Assembly: GCA_905178155.1 (NCBI GenBank)
Contig: CAJINV010000004.1
Coordinates: 7,272,548-7,336,547 of the forward strand
DNA: 64,000 bases
Reading direction: 5' to 3'
Origin: Amoebophrya sp. A120
Lineage: Eukaryota; Sar; Dinophyceae; Syndiniales; Amoebophryaceae
Made by a program: the position numbers and the translations under genes. The notes below the pieces were generated by a model. That model searched no databases. It saw nothing but the letters and a program-made list of their open reading frames with translations, and was not told where the DNA came from. Of this stretch, positions 1 to 11,654 are shown one piece after another. The number at the start of each line of letters is the position of its first letter. Position 1 is the first letter of the stretch.

Positions 1-574
1 TCCTCTTGTTGCCTTGGAGATTATTTGTAGTCTATCTTCTCTGGAGGTGTACGGCTCTGGTAATGCAACTTCTGCTAACCCTGACATCATACAACAAACG
101 ACAAAATCTACAAGGAAGTCAAATCTTAAAAATTCGTTTTGGTACAAAAAGTGCGGTAGTGCATCGTCCGACTGGACTAGATTGTAATAAATTTCATTTT
201 GGATATCGATTTATTCGCATTAAGGAGATGATGATGATAGCTTAAAGTATAAACCGGTTCATTTTTGTAATTTGCAGTCAGTGAGAGAATTGTTCGCGCC
301 TCATGGTCATACGGTAGCCTAGCGATACAACTAAAGGTTCATAAATTAAGACAGGGCCGCTTCGCTGATGATGATGATCTTCATTGGTGCATGTACGTTT
401 TGAATGTTATGGTGCTGAAACATCTACCATCTAAACCTAATTGTACATTTGAATTGGGAATTACAAGTCAAGAATACCAGCGTGCTCTCGTGACGCCCCA
501 TTTGTATAAATAAGTAATTTCATGCTTCGGTACAGCACCAAGCAAGCTGCATTTGATTTCGCCTTCACTATAAT
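1..574. other. Non-coding flank downstream of the importin-alpha-like gene
   Basis: AT-rich sequence after the stop codon of the importin-alpha-like gene. I see no gene, introner or RNA here. Short ATG/GAT runs near 225-240 and 370-380 are simple sequence. It probably holds the 3' untranslated region and intergenic spacer. Confidence 0.5.
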
Positions 575-3500
575 TCACTCAAAGTCGAAGTGTGTACGAC
601 ACCCGGCGAAGTTTCCAAAGCCGTCGACGTCCACGGGACTTGTGTTGTCAAAGTACATTTTATCCAGGGAAAAACACTTATCCCCACCCATTTTTTGCAT
701 GACAAATAGCGGAATCTATGCACGTTCTGCATGACAAATTGGATGGGGATGCTTCTTTTCTTGTGGATACATTTGCAACAACCGGTCCACTTTGCGGTCC
801 ACCTCGTTCGGCCCCTTCCGGGAGGCGAACCGGTCCGCGAGGTTGCGCAGGACCTGCTCAATCCCGGCCTCCTCGGCGAGCAGCACGTAGGCGTTGTTCA
901 TCAATTGTTCGTGCTGGGAGTGGGAGGTCGGTTCAAAGTCGAAAATCATGGCGTTGTTCGGGTCTACTTGATTGTTCGACGCTTCGTCGTGGCCGCTCGG
1001 TGTAGTAGTAGTAGTAGTTCCACCTTTGCCGTTTCCAAAACCGGGGATGGCCGCAGCGGCGGCGTCAATTGTTCCGGCGGTAATTATTCCGGAAGCTGTT
1101 GATGTGGCACCAGAGCAACTACTACCCGAAGAAGAAGAAGATGCGGCGGTGATATGTTCTACTTGGTTAAAAATTATGTTGCTGCTCATTGCAATATCCA
1201 CCGCTCCTGCACACCCCGACGTATTCGTGGTGCCCGCGGCCAACATCGAAGATGACGCAGCTCCGGGGGCACCAGGTTGAAGATGTTGCTCTACTTGATG
1301 TTCATCCACTTCGTTGGCCGAGAACACTAGGCAGTTGCTGCTTCTCGTCGTGCGCTATGAACTGCAAAAGCATCGTACTCGTATAAATGCATTATAAACT
1401 TCCTTAGCTAGCATGAGAAATAAAATTTGTAATGCGGATTTACATTAAGAAAAAGATTTGTAATGCATTATTGCAATACAACGAGTACGATACTTTTGCA
1501 CAGGATATGCCCCATTGCCGGTTGATTTCCTCGAGATGCAGCTGTCAACTATGAACTGCAGAAGTATCGCAATCGTATAAATGCATTACAAATTTCCTCA
1601 GCGTGAGAAATGAAATTTGTAATGCGGATTTACCTTGGCAGAGGGAGTTGTAATGCATGATTGCAATACGAGTACGATACTTTTGCACAGGATATCGACT
1701 CGCCGCCGACATCTTTTTTACCGCGAACATGTTCGGCGAGCACGCCGGCGTCAGGGAGGACTGCGACGGCGGCGATATGAACTGCAAAAGTATTGTATCG
1801 TACTCGTATAAATGCATTACAAATTTCCCCAGCATGCGAGATAAAATTTGTAATGCGGATTTGCCTTAACAAGATGGAGATTTGTAATGCATGATTGCAA
1901 TACGAGTACGATACTTTTGCACAGGATAGGCGAGCTCGCGTGGCCAAAGGAGGGGACCGTCGGGATGGTCGGGTTCACAAACTGCATCACGGCCGAGTTC
2001 TCCGCAATTTCCTCTTCCGCAAGTCTCTGCCCGAGGTCGAAAATCAGCATCAAGTCGTCGAGGAGGAGGCAGTTCAACTCGATGTCGTCAATCTGCCCGC
2101 CGAACTCGAACCAGTCGCGGACGACGGTGAAAAAGTTCTTCTGCCTCACGAAATAATCCAGATGAAAACTCCGGTTGTGTGCGTTGGACAGAGTCGTTGG
2201 GGGCGGCAAAATGTCTTGCTGGTGCTGACTGCGGGAAAACGTTTGGTCCCGCTCCCTCTGCGGGGTCTCGGCGGTCGCAGACAACATGGTTTTTACCGCG
2301 TTGCCGTACACCCGAACGCACTCTTTGACGATGGAATTCGATCGGCGGCTGGAAATCTCCTCGTATACTAAATCGAAAAAATCTTGGCTCGCGCCCCTGC
2401 GATTTTCGAATTATGTTGGAAAAATCTGCAAAGCCAAACGACGGTAGTCGTACATCAGGAATGTTGACACTATCATTCATTCGCTCATGCCGACAAAAAA
2501 GAATGAAAAGAATGAAGCAAGGCGAGGAAATAATTCTGGGTCGCATTATACACCGTAGCAGAATCCGAACGGAAGTAATAAAGCTAAAGCTTTCGGCAAA
2601 AAAATACAGAAAAATACTTTTCATTCACAATGGGGTGGCAGAGGTGAAAGCACTGGTCCGCCGTCCCGGCCGCTATTATGGCCACCATCCTCGCGATTTC
2701 CCGTTTTTTCGAGCCCTTTATCCCGATAAAGGCCTCTGCCAGCGCGGACGTCAGCCCCGCGGATTTCAAACACAAGTCCAAGAACTCCCCGCCGCCGTGC
2801 TCTATTAAACGCAAAGATGTCTGGGAGTCTGGAAGATTGTAGTAAATTTGTGATGCTCTCTCTGGATTTTAAACAAGATTTGTATTGCATGACCAGCAAG
2901 AGGACTCCAGACTGTGCTACGCGGAGAGGGTCTTTCCTATACGGTAGAGGTATCTTCACAAAGCCCTCTAAAAGTCTGTGATGCTCGGGCATGCATTACA
3001 GACATCATGGGTCATGCAAAATTCGATGACAAACCTGGCAAAAATCCTCCAGACCCAGATCGATATTTGCAATCCATATGCGCCAGCATGGAACCAAGGC
3101 AGACCGCAACGGACGCGCGTAAATATCCTGAGTAAAAGCGTCCCTATATTACCAGAGTCAAGATGGAAAAGCTGCTAGACAAATCAGCCAACTTTGGTTG
3201 TTGCGCATGACAAGTTTGTCCTCGTAGTGTAACCTTCTTTAGCTAGTACTTAGAGCAGCAGCATCACAGATCTAGCATATCATGCTATTTTTTATAGCAT
3301 CACAAATCCCAAAACACGACTAGAAAAAGCTTCTCATGTGGCTTCGCGTGAGAAACTTTTTTGGCATGCAGATTTGCATGACAACTCTGGGGTGGGGACG
3401 TTTTTACATAGGATAGCAAATCCACCTGGTTCGAATGGGTTTTCGACTGCTGGTAGGTCCTCACCGAAACCCGCGTTTGTTGCACGTTCAACATCTTTGT

Positions 3501-6500
3501 CCCGTTCAACATCTTGTTCGTCCCGTTCGTGTTTATAATTTTCTGGTTCATTTCTTTTTGCAGCAACTGTGACTGCTGCATTTGGGAATCCACACCGACG
3601 CCTAATCTCAGCCCGTTTCCTCCCGGTACGAACACAGGATGCCCCCCCTGAAGATGATCCCCACCGGCAGCACGGAAGTCGTAGGACGTCAGAGAGGGCC
3701 ATGAAATGCAAATATGTCTGGACGTCTGGAAACTTGTGATGCTGGGTGGCGTATTATGACGAGGCCACAAGTGCTGGCTCAGCATGACAAGTTTCTGAGC
3801 TTGTTCTAGGTGTTGCCTACTTATTCTGCATGACACGCTGCGTTTCTCCATGTTGACAGAAAAATGCGGCCGCTCTTGGGTAATGTGCACGACAAATTAA
3901 AATTTAAAAGTCATGTGAGGCAAGCATGACAAACTTGCACTCTTCCAGACCCAGACACTTTTGCACTTGATAAAGGCGGCGAGCGGACGATTTCGAAGGT
4001 CTCGCCCGTCCCCGGATCGGTGGACTGGATCACCAGGGGCGTTTATGACAGTGCAAAACTCCCCCTCCCCTTCATGATTTGTATAGCATGAACGGCAATA
4101 GTACAAGCATCAGCAAGAAAAAGAATGCCGGTTTTGCATGACAAATTTACACTGGAGCGTACTAGTGCTGTTTGGGCTACCAGGACTTGTCATGCAGACA
4201 GTGCCAAGAGCCACAAAATGGTTATGGGATTTTGCATGAAAAATGCGGGATGAAAGGAGGAGAAGGGGTTGTGCACTGTCGTAGTGTTGGCGGGTTCAGC
4301 TTCGCCCGCAAGGAGCTCTTCGTCGGCGGGGTCTGGAGCTGCGGGGGTTCCTTGCTGTGGTTCGAGTTGGAAATGGACGATGTCGACATCGCTTCCTTCG
4401 ACACGTTGGTGTGCAGGTCTTGGTGCAGTGGGATGGACATCACACAGAAAAAAACAAGGACAAGGTCATATTTGTAATGCAAAAATAAATAGATACACAA
4501 AAAGAATATACAAATTTTTCTAGAAAAATTTGTCATGGGCGGCCCCATAGCATGCTTTTTAGGATCTGTGTGTGTTCATTTCTGCATATACAAATATGCC
4601 CTGCTAGGTTTTTCTCTGTGGGATAATGGAACAGCTGCTGTCAAAATTGTCCTCCTCAAACACTTCCGCGACGAGCTGCTCCTGCGTGGCTATGCATTGC
4701 AAAAGTATCGTACCAGTAGCGGTTTTTGCAATACAAATTTTCATCCCTCCAAAGTGAGGACTGAAATTTGTAATGCTGATTCAGCGAAAGAAAGATTATT
4801 TGTAATGCAGAAATGCGAATAATTTTTCCATATAATTTCAATTACAGCAATCACGATTGTACTTCTACTTTTGCAATTCATAATGGCTTGATCCACCGAC
4901 TTCTCGTTTTGCGAGTTATCGTCCATCGGGCTGGCGTTCATGACTTGGATGTTGTTCGCCCGTAGCTTCCGTTTGAGATTCCGGTCGTGCTGCTCCTTAC
5001 CGATCGCTTGAATCAAGCCGCCGAACAAATTCCGTGGACTTGGCTGCGGAATGAACGGCTGGCTACTAGTAGCACCGCTGCCGGCGCAGGAACCACTTTG
5101 TTGGTCCATGTTGTGGTTACTCGCCACCGACATGCGGTGGTCGAGTTGCGAGCAGAGGCTGTTGTCCTCGCTGTTGGGCCCATTGTTCAGCATCCCCTTC
5201 ATGGGGTTCGGATTGCTGTTTCCCAGCGAGCTGTTGCTCATGTTCCCGATCGGAGAGGAGGAAAAGTGAAACCGCCCGAGAGAGGACCCAAATGACCGGT
5301 GCTGGCGGTAGCGGTTCCTGACCGGGGAAATCGGGCTGGGACTGGTGTCGAGCTTGAAAAAATTATTGTCCCTATGTTTGTCGGGCGGGGGCGGATCTTG
5401 CGAAGGGTGCGCCAACTCCTGCGTGATGCGGGGTCGGTTCAATAGTGTAGTGGTCCCAGCAGCGCCGTTAGAGGGTGGAGCTACGATGTTGCCATGCAGC
5501 TGGTTCGCCCACGAAGCCCCCGACGCCTGTGTCGCGTTTTGGTGCTGCTGCAAGTTGGTGGAAATGAGCTGATTATTAGCAGCTACCACAGTACTAGCTC
5601 CACCGCCCAACGCCGCTCCTCCGCCAGCATCCCCTCCTGCTCTCTGCGCCTGCTCTAGCTGTTCCTTCGAGCTCTGCTCGGCGAAAAAGTGCGTTTTCCA
5701 CTGCTCGCGCTTCTCTTCATTCACCCTTTCCACACCGCCAATTCTGATCAAATGCAAAAGTGTCTGGGTCCTCTGGGAGATTCTGAGACTTATCACGCAC
5801 GTTTTGCATGAGCCATGATGTCTGTGATGCATGCCGTAGCATCACAGATTTTTCGAGGGGTTCTCGATGCCTATTTCGCATGACAAATGCCCTATAGCAA
5901 AAATTACATTTTTCCCTTTGCTACTTATGCAATACAATTTTTTTTGGAATCCAGATGCAGCATCACAAGTCGCACTCTTCCAGAGCCAGACATTTTTGCA
6001 TTTGATAATTCTCGGATGGTAGCGATCCCCGAAACGAAGAAAGTTGCAGAGGATCTTCAACAGCTGCGCAGAGTTATTGTTACTCGCCGTCGCTGTTTTA
6101 TATCAAACGCAAATATGTCTGGGTCGGGAAATCTGTAATGCTGAATGGTCATGAGTGAAACCGCCTTTAAGTGCAATACTGCATGATAAATTTTTAAAAC
6201 GCTTTTACATGCTCAGTGCGCATTACAAACTGCGCTTTTTCATGGCGAAATAGTGGCGCTTTTGTTGCTTTTATGCAATACAGATTTTTCTGGAGTCCTG
6301 GACAAGCAATACAAGTTGAAGTTTACGACCCTTTCCAGACCCAGGTGGCATATTTGCGTTTGATACTGTACAACCTGGGTTCATCAGTAACCCGCCGGAT
6401 GAAGTTGTACTACTACTAGGTACAACCGCGACGAGCGGTGTAGACACGGGGTTTCCATCGAGATTCGTCTGTGCGTTCACATTATCTCCAGCACAGGAGG

Positions 6501-9500
6501 CCGCGGCGTGCCGCAGCAGCTGAAACCGCTCTTCGCGGTCGTTTGGATCGGCAGAAGAAGTGCAGCCCTTGATCAGGTGATGCAAGCCGGAAACGGCGTC
6601 CAGCGTGACCCGCAGATCCACGTGGTGGGCAATGGCCTCCGCAAAAATGGAGAACAGAGGGGAAACCTACGTAGAGGTTTTGTTAGATTGCAAGGACGAG
6701 ATAAAGATATATTTATTCGACGAAATAACTGCTCGTCCCGCAGCACAGCAACTAGGACGAGGTCGACTGGAGCTACTTCTACTTCTGAACACGTATCGTA
6801 AATTGACACGAAAATAAATTACGAAAAAAAAAATCGATCTTGAGTGATACATCTCCCAATCTCGGTGCTGGTCGGCCCCGGCAGAGCAACTGCAGCACCC
6901 AGAACAACACGCGCAGCACCTTTAGTCGCCCCGTCGCCGTCCACGTTGGCGGGTGCTGCTGCAGAATCGCGTGCAACATCGGGACCGTTTGGAGGTGAAG
7001 TAGCTTGTCCCGCCATCGGACGTCCGGGTCCGCGACGAGATTTCCCATGGTCCATATCAGTTGTTCGCACAGGCAGAGACTTATGCTGTGCAAACGTATC
7101 GTACTCGTACTAATTGCTTTTATGCATTACAAATCTTTTTCTTAAGGCAAATCCGCATTACAGATTTGATTTGTAATGCTGAGCTACTTTGTATTGCAAT
7201 TTCTACAAGTACGATATTTTTGCAGTTCGTAACACTCAACGCCGAACGACTGTGCATCACGGAAACCAGGATCTGGGGTAATGGTTCGAAGTTGCTGTCC
7301 CTCGTGAAGTCCACGTGCAGATCGAATATTACAGTGAAAAGTGCCCCCACCCCCAAAGTTACAAAAATTTGTGATGCGAAGTTTCCAAATGAAAACTTTT
7401 TGTCATGCATGAAAGGAGTATGAATCTTTCTTGTTTCTGATGCAGATTCTAGCGGTGTTTCGCATCGCTTGCATGACAAGCACCGCTCTTGCTGGGATCT
7501 TTTGCAATACAAATTTTTGCCATTCACGATCGGAAATCTGTGATGCTGATACATGCAAGAGGGCGAATGTTTCATTTGGAAAGGTTTGCAATACAAATGC
7601 TTTAAAGTTCGGGGGTGGGGGCATTTTTCATTGTAATATCGAACGGAATTTGTTCACGACCATGATCCTGCTGGACAACTTGCTGTTGAAGATGTTGTAT
7701 GCTGTACGAAAGTATCGTACTTACTCGTATAAATGCAGGTCTTGCATTACAAATTTTTTTGTCAAGGCAAATCTGCATTACAAATCTCATTTCTCACGCT
7801 CAGGAAATTTGTCATGCGATATATACTAGTATGTACGATACTTTTGCAGTTCATATGTTGATCTGCAGCGGAGCAACTCGTCGTGCTGGAGGTAGATAGC
7901 GTGTTGGGGAGCAACGGCATGTTACCACAGAGAAAATTATTGTGAAGACCGCTCCCGATTGTACTACTGCCAACAACGTTCAGATTCGTCTTGGACAGAA
8001 TCCCGGAAACCAGATTGCAGCACACCCAACACGCCTCGAATTGCGCTTTCACGTCTAAGGATCGTGCGAGCGTGCGGAGTAGGATGTCGATCAGTTGCTG
8101 CTTCAACTGCTGATTCCGGGCGTGCTGCTCGTGGCTAGTAGTGGTTGCTGTGGTCGTGGAGGAGGAACTGGAACTGCTAGTACCATAATTTCCGTTTGAT
8201 GAATTTTTGATCATGTTGTTCGCAGTCGAACTACTTGTGCTGGAGGTACTCAAGCCCGAAACACCGACGATTGGACCTCCCCCGTGGTTATGCTCTGCAA
8301 AAGTATCGTACTTTCTCGTAGTAATTCTTGCAATCCTGAAATATTCTTCTTAAGGTAAATCCGCTTTAAAAATTTTATTTCTCATGCTGGGGCAATCAAA
8401 ATTTGTAATGCATTTATACGAGTACGATAGTTTTGCACAGCATAGTGGTTCTTCCCTTGGAGGTCGTTAGAACAAGCACTGCTCGAATATGGCGCTCTCA
8501 AATGTTACATTCTCAACTGTTACATGATTTGTCACGCAAAACTACCATAAGCAGCCACACGATCAAGTGGCTGCGCATGACAAATTGCTATTCCCTAAGG
8601 GCTAAACAGCATGGAATAAATCTGTGCCAAATTTGTGATGCTAGAGTTGCGAGATCCTCCCTTTCATTTTCATCTCTGCTCTTGCACCACAAATTCATCA
8701 TGTAACAGTTGAGCATGTAACGACGTTTGAGAACCCCATATCGAAGAAGAGGAAGAAGATGCAGTCGTGGTAGACGAGTAGGTGGCGAGGCGTTTCCTCA
8801 ATTCGCACAGCAAGTGCAGGAACTGGGCGTACTTGCGCCATCGGTCGAAATCGAGACTAGGATCTTCGGCAGTACCGGCTGCATGGGTCGAGCCGCCCGA
8901 ATTCGAGGCTGCTCCTGCTCCACTTGGTCCGCCAAAAAAACCACCACCGCCAACATCTCCGTCGTCAGTCATGTATGGCGCTCTCAAACGTTGCATTCTC
9001 AACTGTTACAAATGAATTTGTGATGCTAAACCGACATGAATTTGTGATGCAAGAATGGCAAACGTGAAAGGGGAGACCTAGCGCGTCTCGCATGACAGAT
9101 TTGGCGCAGACTCTCAGCCTGTTTGGCTCTTCGAAAATTTGTCATGCGAAGCAGCTTGATCATGTAGATACTGATGGCAATTTTGCATGGCAAATAATGT
9201 AACAGTTGAGAATGTAACGTTTGAGAGTCCGATATCATGTCCAGTTCGCGTCGTAAGTTCATCGTCCCCATGCCTGTCGCCCCACCGCCCGCTTCCATCC
9301 CGTCCTCATCATCCAACAAAATGTTACACCCACTTTCGGCCGCCGAAAGCCCGCAGAACGACGGCTCCGCTAGCTGCGTCACGTGGTCCGCTATGTCGGT
9401 GATCTCGCTCAGTTTCAAATACGACGCTTGATGTCTGGTGGTAGAGGAGGAGGAGCTCGTGGCAGTCGTCCCGACCAGTGGCGGGGGCGTGCAGATGCTC

Positions 9501-10610
9501 TGCATCAGGTAGGTGTCCGCTGGGATGCAAGACTCCTGAAACTCTGCATCGAACGTAGACGCCTATGCTTTGCAAAAGCATCGTAAAAGTACAAATTGCA
9601 TAAAGAAATCGCTCACGACACGCTGAACTAAAAATGCTGGGCCAAATTGAAAAAGTAGGTGGCACTTCTTGTCATGAAGCAATTGCATCTTCATCCATAT
9701 CGTACTACGATACTTTTACACAGCAGGATAAAACCAAGCCGGTCACGATGGTTGCGAGATTCAACTGTGCGGTTGGGGGTATGGCTGCGGCGGCGGTAGT
9801 ACTAGAAGAAGATGATGGAGCGGCTCCGGCGGTTCCAGAGCTACTACCAGAGCCGCCGCCGGAAGGAATTGATGTATTAGGGTTACCACGACCAGAAGAG
9901 GAGGAGGAAGAAGAAGAGCCTCCATAATTATTCTGCGGGTTGTTCGACGTCAGCCCTGCTTGATCGTGATGTAATTGAAATTGTTGTCCCGCAATCACGT
10001 TCGCAGCTAAATAGTGTCGGAACTTTTCCCTGACGTGAAACACCCTGTCCTCTCGCAACCTCGCCTTCCGCTCGCTGGTGCTCAAGTGAAACGAACTTCT
10101 CGCCCCGTGCCGCGGCGTGGAATCGAGTAACACGTTGTGGTTGCTGCCGCAATTCATCATCTCTTGGCTGTTCGGAAAAGAGCAGCTGTCCTGCGAACCG
10201 CAATCCGCGTTTTGCAACACTAGATCTCCCAATCTTATTCCCGTCGCAGAGCTGTGCGGGTTGGGGTTGCTGTTCAAGGACCTAGAAACGAACAAGGGGT
10301 TATTTGCACTTGTTGAAGAACTGGAGCAACCGAAGCACTCGTTGGGATTGTTGCTATTCGTAGTCATCATCATTCCGAAGTGCTCCACCGAGGGACCACA
10401 GGAGATGGACATCATTTTGGCTCGTTTCTCCGCCAGTAGCTGGGCCTTCTCCTGCTTGCGCAGCTGGAGTTGGGAGTCCGCGCGCCGCCACCGTTCGGTA
10501 TCGTTGTCGTACTGGCCCTGTTTGAACGCGTGGCGCCGGCGGTCGTTGGCTGCTCCTTGGGCCGTGGAGGAAGAGGAGGATCCGCCATGCTGTTCCTGAT
10601 CCACGAACAT
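575..10610 (-). CDS. Importin-alpha-like nuclear import receptor, split by about 21 introns
   Basis: Importin alpha binds nuclear localisation signals and is carried into the nucleus by importin beta. The first exon (10610-9735) encodes a basic segment like an importin-beta-binding domain: RRRHAFKQGQ, then ERWRRADSQLQLRKQEK and AEKRAKM. Later exons hold armadillo-like pieces: QFEACWVCCNLVSG (about 8.0 kb), LIWTMGNLVADPDVRWRD (7.1 kb), HVDLRVTLDAVSGLHHLI (6.6 kb) and EHGGGEFLDLC (2.8 kb). The C-terminal NNAYVLLAEEAGIEQVL (about 0.9 kb) matches the family's final repeat. Ser/Gly/Asn-rich inserts make it much longer than the usual 520-550 residues. Eighteen introners interrupt it (D-1, A-1 to A-8, B-1 to B-4, C-1, C-2, E-1, F-1, H-1), plus at least three ordinary introns near 6.7-6.85, 4.44-4.64 and 2.41-2.63 kb. 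The ATG at 10610 is the first usable one, but a further upstream exon is possible. The stop is at 575-577, after splicing out D-1. Family is likely; some exon joins are uncertain. Confidence 0.72.
661..767. mobile_element. Introner D-1
   Basis: Family D, 107 bp, TIR core TCCAGGGAAAAACAC paired with a C/T-rich partner. Perfect 7-bp TSD TACATTT at 654-660 and 768-774. Excision with one TSD copy joins LLQMY to FDNTSPVDVDG and opens the frame to the true stop of the importin-alpha-like gene. No GT-AG pair fits. Confidence 0.88.
1356..1507. mobile_element. Introner A-1
   Basis: Family A, TIR core GCAAAAGTATCGTACTCG (one base different here). TSD with one mismatch: TGCGC 1351-1355, TGCCC 1508-1512. 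In the importin-alpha-like gene it separates EEINRQWG from TTRSSNCLVFSANEV. Plus-type orientation. Confidence 0.85.
1550..1694. mobile_element. Introner A-2
   Basis: Family A, 145 bp, plus-type orientation, importin-alpha-like gene. TSD with one mismatch: TCAAC 1545-1549, TCGAC 1695-1699. Excision gives SAASRQLHLEEINRQWG. Only about 40 bp of exon separates it from A-1. Confidence 0.85.
1776..1928. mobile_element. Introner A-3
   Basis: Family A, 153 bp, plus-type orientation. Perfect TSD GGCGA at 1771-1775 and 1929-1933. In the importin-alpha-like gene, excision joins GHASSP to PSQSSLTPACSP. Confidence 0.88.
2803..3078. mobile_element. Introner B-1
   Basis: Family B, TIR core AATATGTCTGGGTCTGGAA (diverged here, GTCTGGGAGTCTGGAA). 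TSD with one mismatch: TGCTC 2798-2802, TGCGC 3079-3083. It lies directly upstream (in transcript order) of the EHGGGEFLDLC exon of the importin-alpha-like gene. Confidence 0.8.
3124..3415. mobile_element. Introner E-1
   Basis: Family E, 292 bp. The right TIR reads TGGGGTGGGGACGTTTTT; the left copy is diverged. Ends are TATCC and GGATA. No clear TSD. Interrupts the importin-alpha-like gene. Confidence 0.75.
3701..3972. mobile_element. Introner B-2
   Basis: Family B ends, but its core is the B' type shared only with B-10 and B-12 (contains GCTGGGTGGCGTATTATGAC). No clear TSD. Interrupts the importin-alpha-like gene. Confidence 0.8.
4044..4283. mobile_element. Introner F-1
   Basis: Family F, 240 bp, TIR core GACAGTGCACAACTCCCCCT, starts TATGACAG and ends CTGTCGTA. 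TSD with one mismatch: GCGTT 4039-4043, GTGTT 4284-4288. Interrupts the importin-alpha-like gene. Confidence 0.82.
4692..4883. mobile_element. Introner A-4
   Basis: Family A, 192 bp, a diverged copy longer than most because of an AT-rich stretch near its right end. Perfect TSD TGGCT at 4687-4691 and 4884-4888. Interrupts the importin-alpha-like gene after SVDQAI. Confidence 0.82.
5746..6006. mobile_element. Introner B-3
   Basis: Family B, 261 bp, same orientation as B-5. Perfect 6-bp TSD AATTCT at 5740-5745 and 6007-6012. In the importin-alpha-like gene, excision joins GDRYHPRI to GGVERVNEEKREQW. Confidence 0.9.
6097..6365. mobile_element. Introner B-4
   Basis: Family B ends (TATCAAACGC / GCGTTTGATA). 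4-bp TSD CTGT at 6093-6096 and 6366-6369. Reading frame demands the join NPGCT to ATASNNNSAQLLK. The only compatible pairs are of the GT-CA or TA-AG kind, not GT-AG. Confidence 0.83.
7082..7231. mobile_element. Introner A-5
   Basis: Family A, 150 bp, minus-type orientation. TSD with one mismatch: AGACT 7077-7081, ACACT 7232-7236. Lies just before the LIWTMGNLVADPDV armadillo exon of the importin-alpha-like gene. Confidence 0.85.
7327..7638. mobile_element. Introner H-1 (only copy of its family here)
   Basis: 312 bp. TIR core AAAATGCCCCCACCCCC, extended by ACARTGAAAA at each end, unlike any other family in the window. Perfect TSD TCGAA at 7322-7326 and 7639-7643. Internally it carries TTTGTGATGC and GCATGACAAG like the other families. 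In the importin-alpha-like gene, excision gives EQIPFDLHVDFTRDS. Confidence 0.85.
7698..7854. mobile_element. Introner A-6
   Basis: Family A, 157 bp, minus-type orientation. Perfect 6-bp TSD ATGTTG at 7692-7697 and 7855-7860. Importin-alpha-like gene, between the Ser-rich exon and the QHLQQQVVQQD exon. Confidence 0.88.
8289..8444. mobile_element. Introner A-7
   Basis: Family A, 156 bp, minus-type orientation. Perfect TSD GTGGT at 8284-8288 and 8445-8449. Importin-alpha-like gene; the exon between it and C-1 is only about 40 bp. Confidence 0.88.
8488..8740. mobile_element. Introner C-1
   Basis: Family C, 253 bp, TIR core CGTTACATTCTCAACTGTTA. Perfect TSD TCGAA at 8483-8487 and 8741-8745. In the importin-alpha-like gene, excision keeps the poly-Ser frame open. 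Confidence 0.88.
8975..9234. mobile_element. Introner C-2
   Basis: Family C, 260 bp. Perfect 6-bp TSD TCATGT at 8969-8974 and 9235-9240. Importin-alpha-like gene. It and C-1 flank one exon of about 230 bp. Confidence 0.88.
9565..9730. mobile_element. Introner A-8
   Basis: Family A ends, but a strongly diverged core. No clear TSD. Here a normal intron fits: GT at 9734-9733 (after IVTGL) and AG at 9565-9564, joining to ASTFDAEFQESC. This is the first intron of the importin-alpha-like gene. Confidence 0.78.
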
Positions 10611-11654
10611 CTTGATCTTGAACTCTCGATTTTTGTTCGGCGACGTTCCTATAACCTCCGAGGATGCTTCAAACAAATTCTTGATCTTGAGCAGGCCAAA
10701 ATCAAACGTGTGCTGGTTGTCCTCACGTATTAATATGTCGATTTACTCATACTCTTCGTACCCACATCGCAAAGAGGCTTGCTGTTGCTCCCTCCGGTTC
10801 TACAACTCTAGTAATCTTTCAACTACAGTTGTTTGACTTCAGTACTTCTAGAGCAAACTACTTACAATCCTGCTCCGGCTACGAAACTATCTCGGTATAA
10901 TTCTCCTGCAGGAGCACCTTCGAAGAAGATTAGGAGCCCGATGTAGAGGACACTAACAGAAGCAGAAGATGTTGAAACAGAGGACAACTATACTATACTT
11001 CTTCCCAGATCGATTTCTAAATCTGCCGACCGAATGAACAAAAACTCCAGCACCCCCTCGACAAACCGGACACCCGCTCGTCCATGGTGACTTCATTTCG
11101 CAAAACAAAAAAAACGAAGACGATTTTTTCTCTACCCGAACGCCACACGATGAATCAACACGACCTGCTGGAACTGAACAAGATAGTCGCTCTCGCTCAT
11201 GTCGCGAATCACCCTAGTAAGAACATGTGTGTAGTCGCACTCCTCGCAGTCCAACACATATGGACATGATTATGGTTTGGAATTCCGAGTTTTTAATTTT
11301 CGGCTCATTTTTTTTTCTTGATCTTGTATCCAAGCATCGGAGGTGGAGGTCTTTGAAAAAGTCTCTAGAAGTTGCGTGTTAAAGTCAAGCCGTGCGGCAA
11401 CGATTTACAGTGTGGCTCAACATCTACTTCTATGCGCGATGAAAAGTAGAACAGCTTGAGGGCCGCCATGAGATTTGTCTATAGTGGTTATTCGTCCCAT
11501 GTTGTACTTAATCGAACAAACCCCCAACATCCCGTTCATCTTCAAACTGAAACGTGGACTTGCGAAACAGGAGCATGTCTGTCCCACCAAATAAGCAGTT
11601 TAGGCGAAGATGTTGTTGAGCATGTAGTAGTGGTCCACGACCACTTCTACCCTT
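10611..11654. other. Spacer between two genes
   Basis: About 1 kb with scattered stops in all frames. No introner, tRNA-like fold or conserved motif was seen. It should hold the 5' region of the importin-alpha-like gene and the 3' region of the next gene. Confidence 0.5.

Noticed and set aside
1545-1869. Short frames made of introner sequence (recurring words such as SITNF, CITNF, GSGR)
   Set aside because: They recur wherever a family A or B element occurs and come from the repeats, not from genes.
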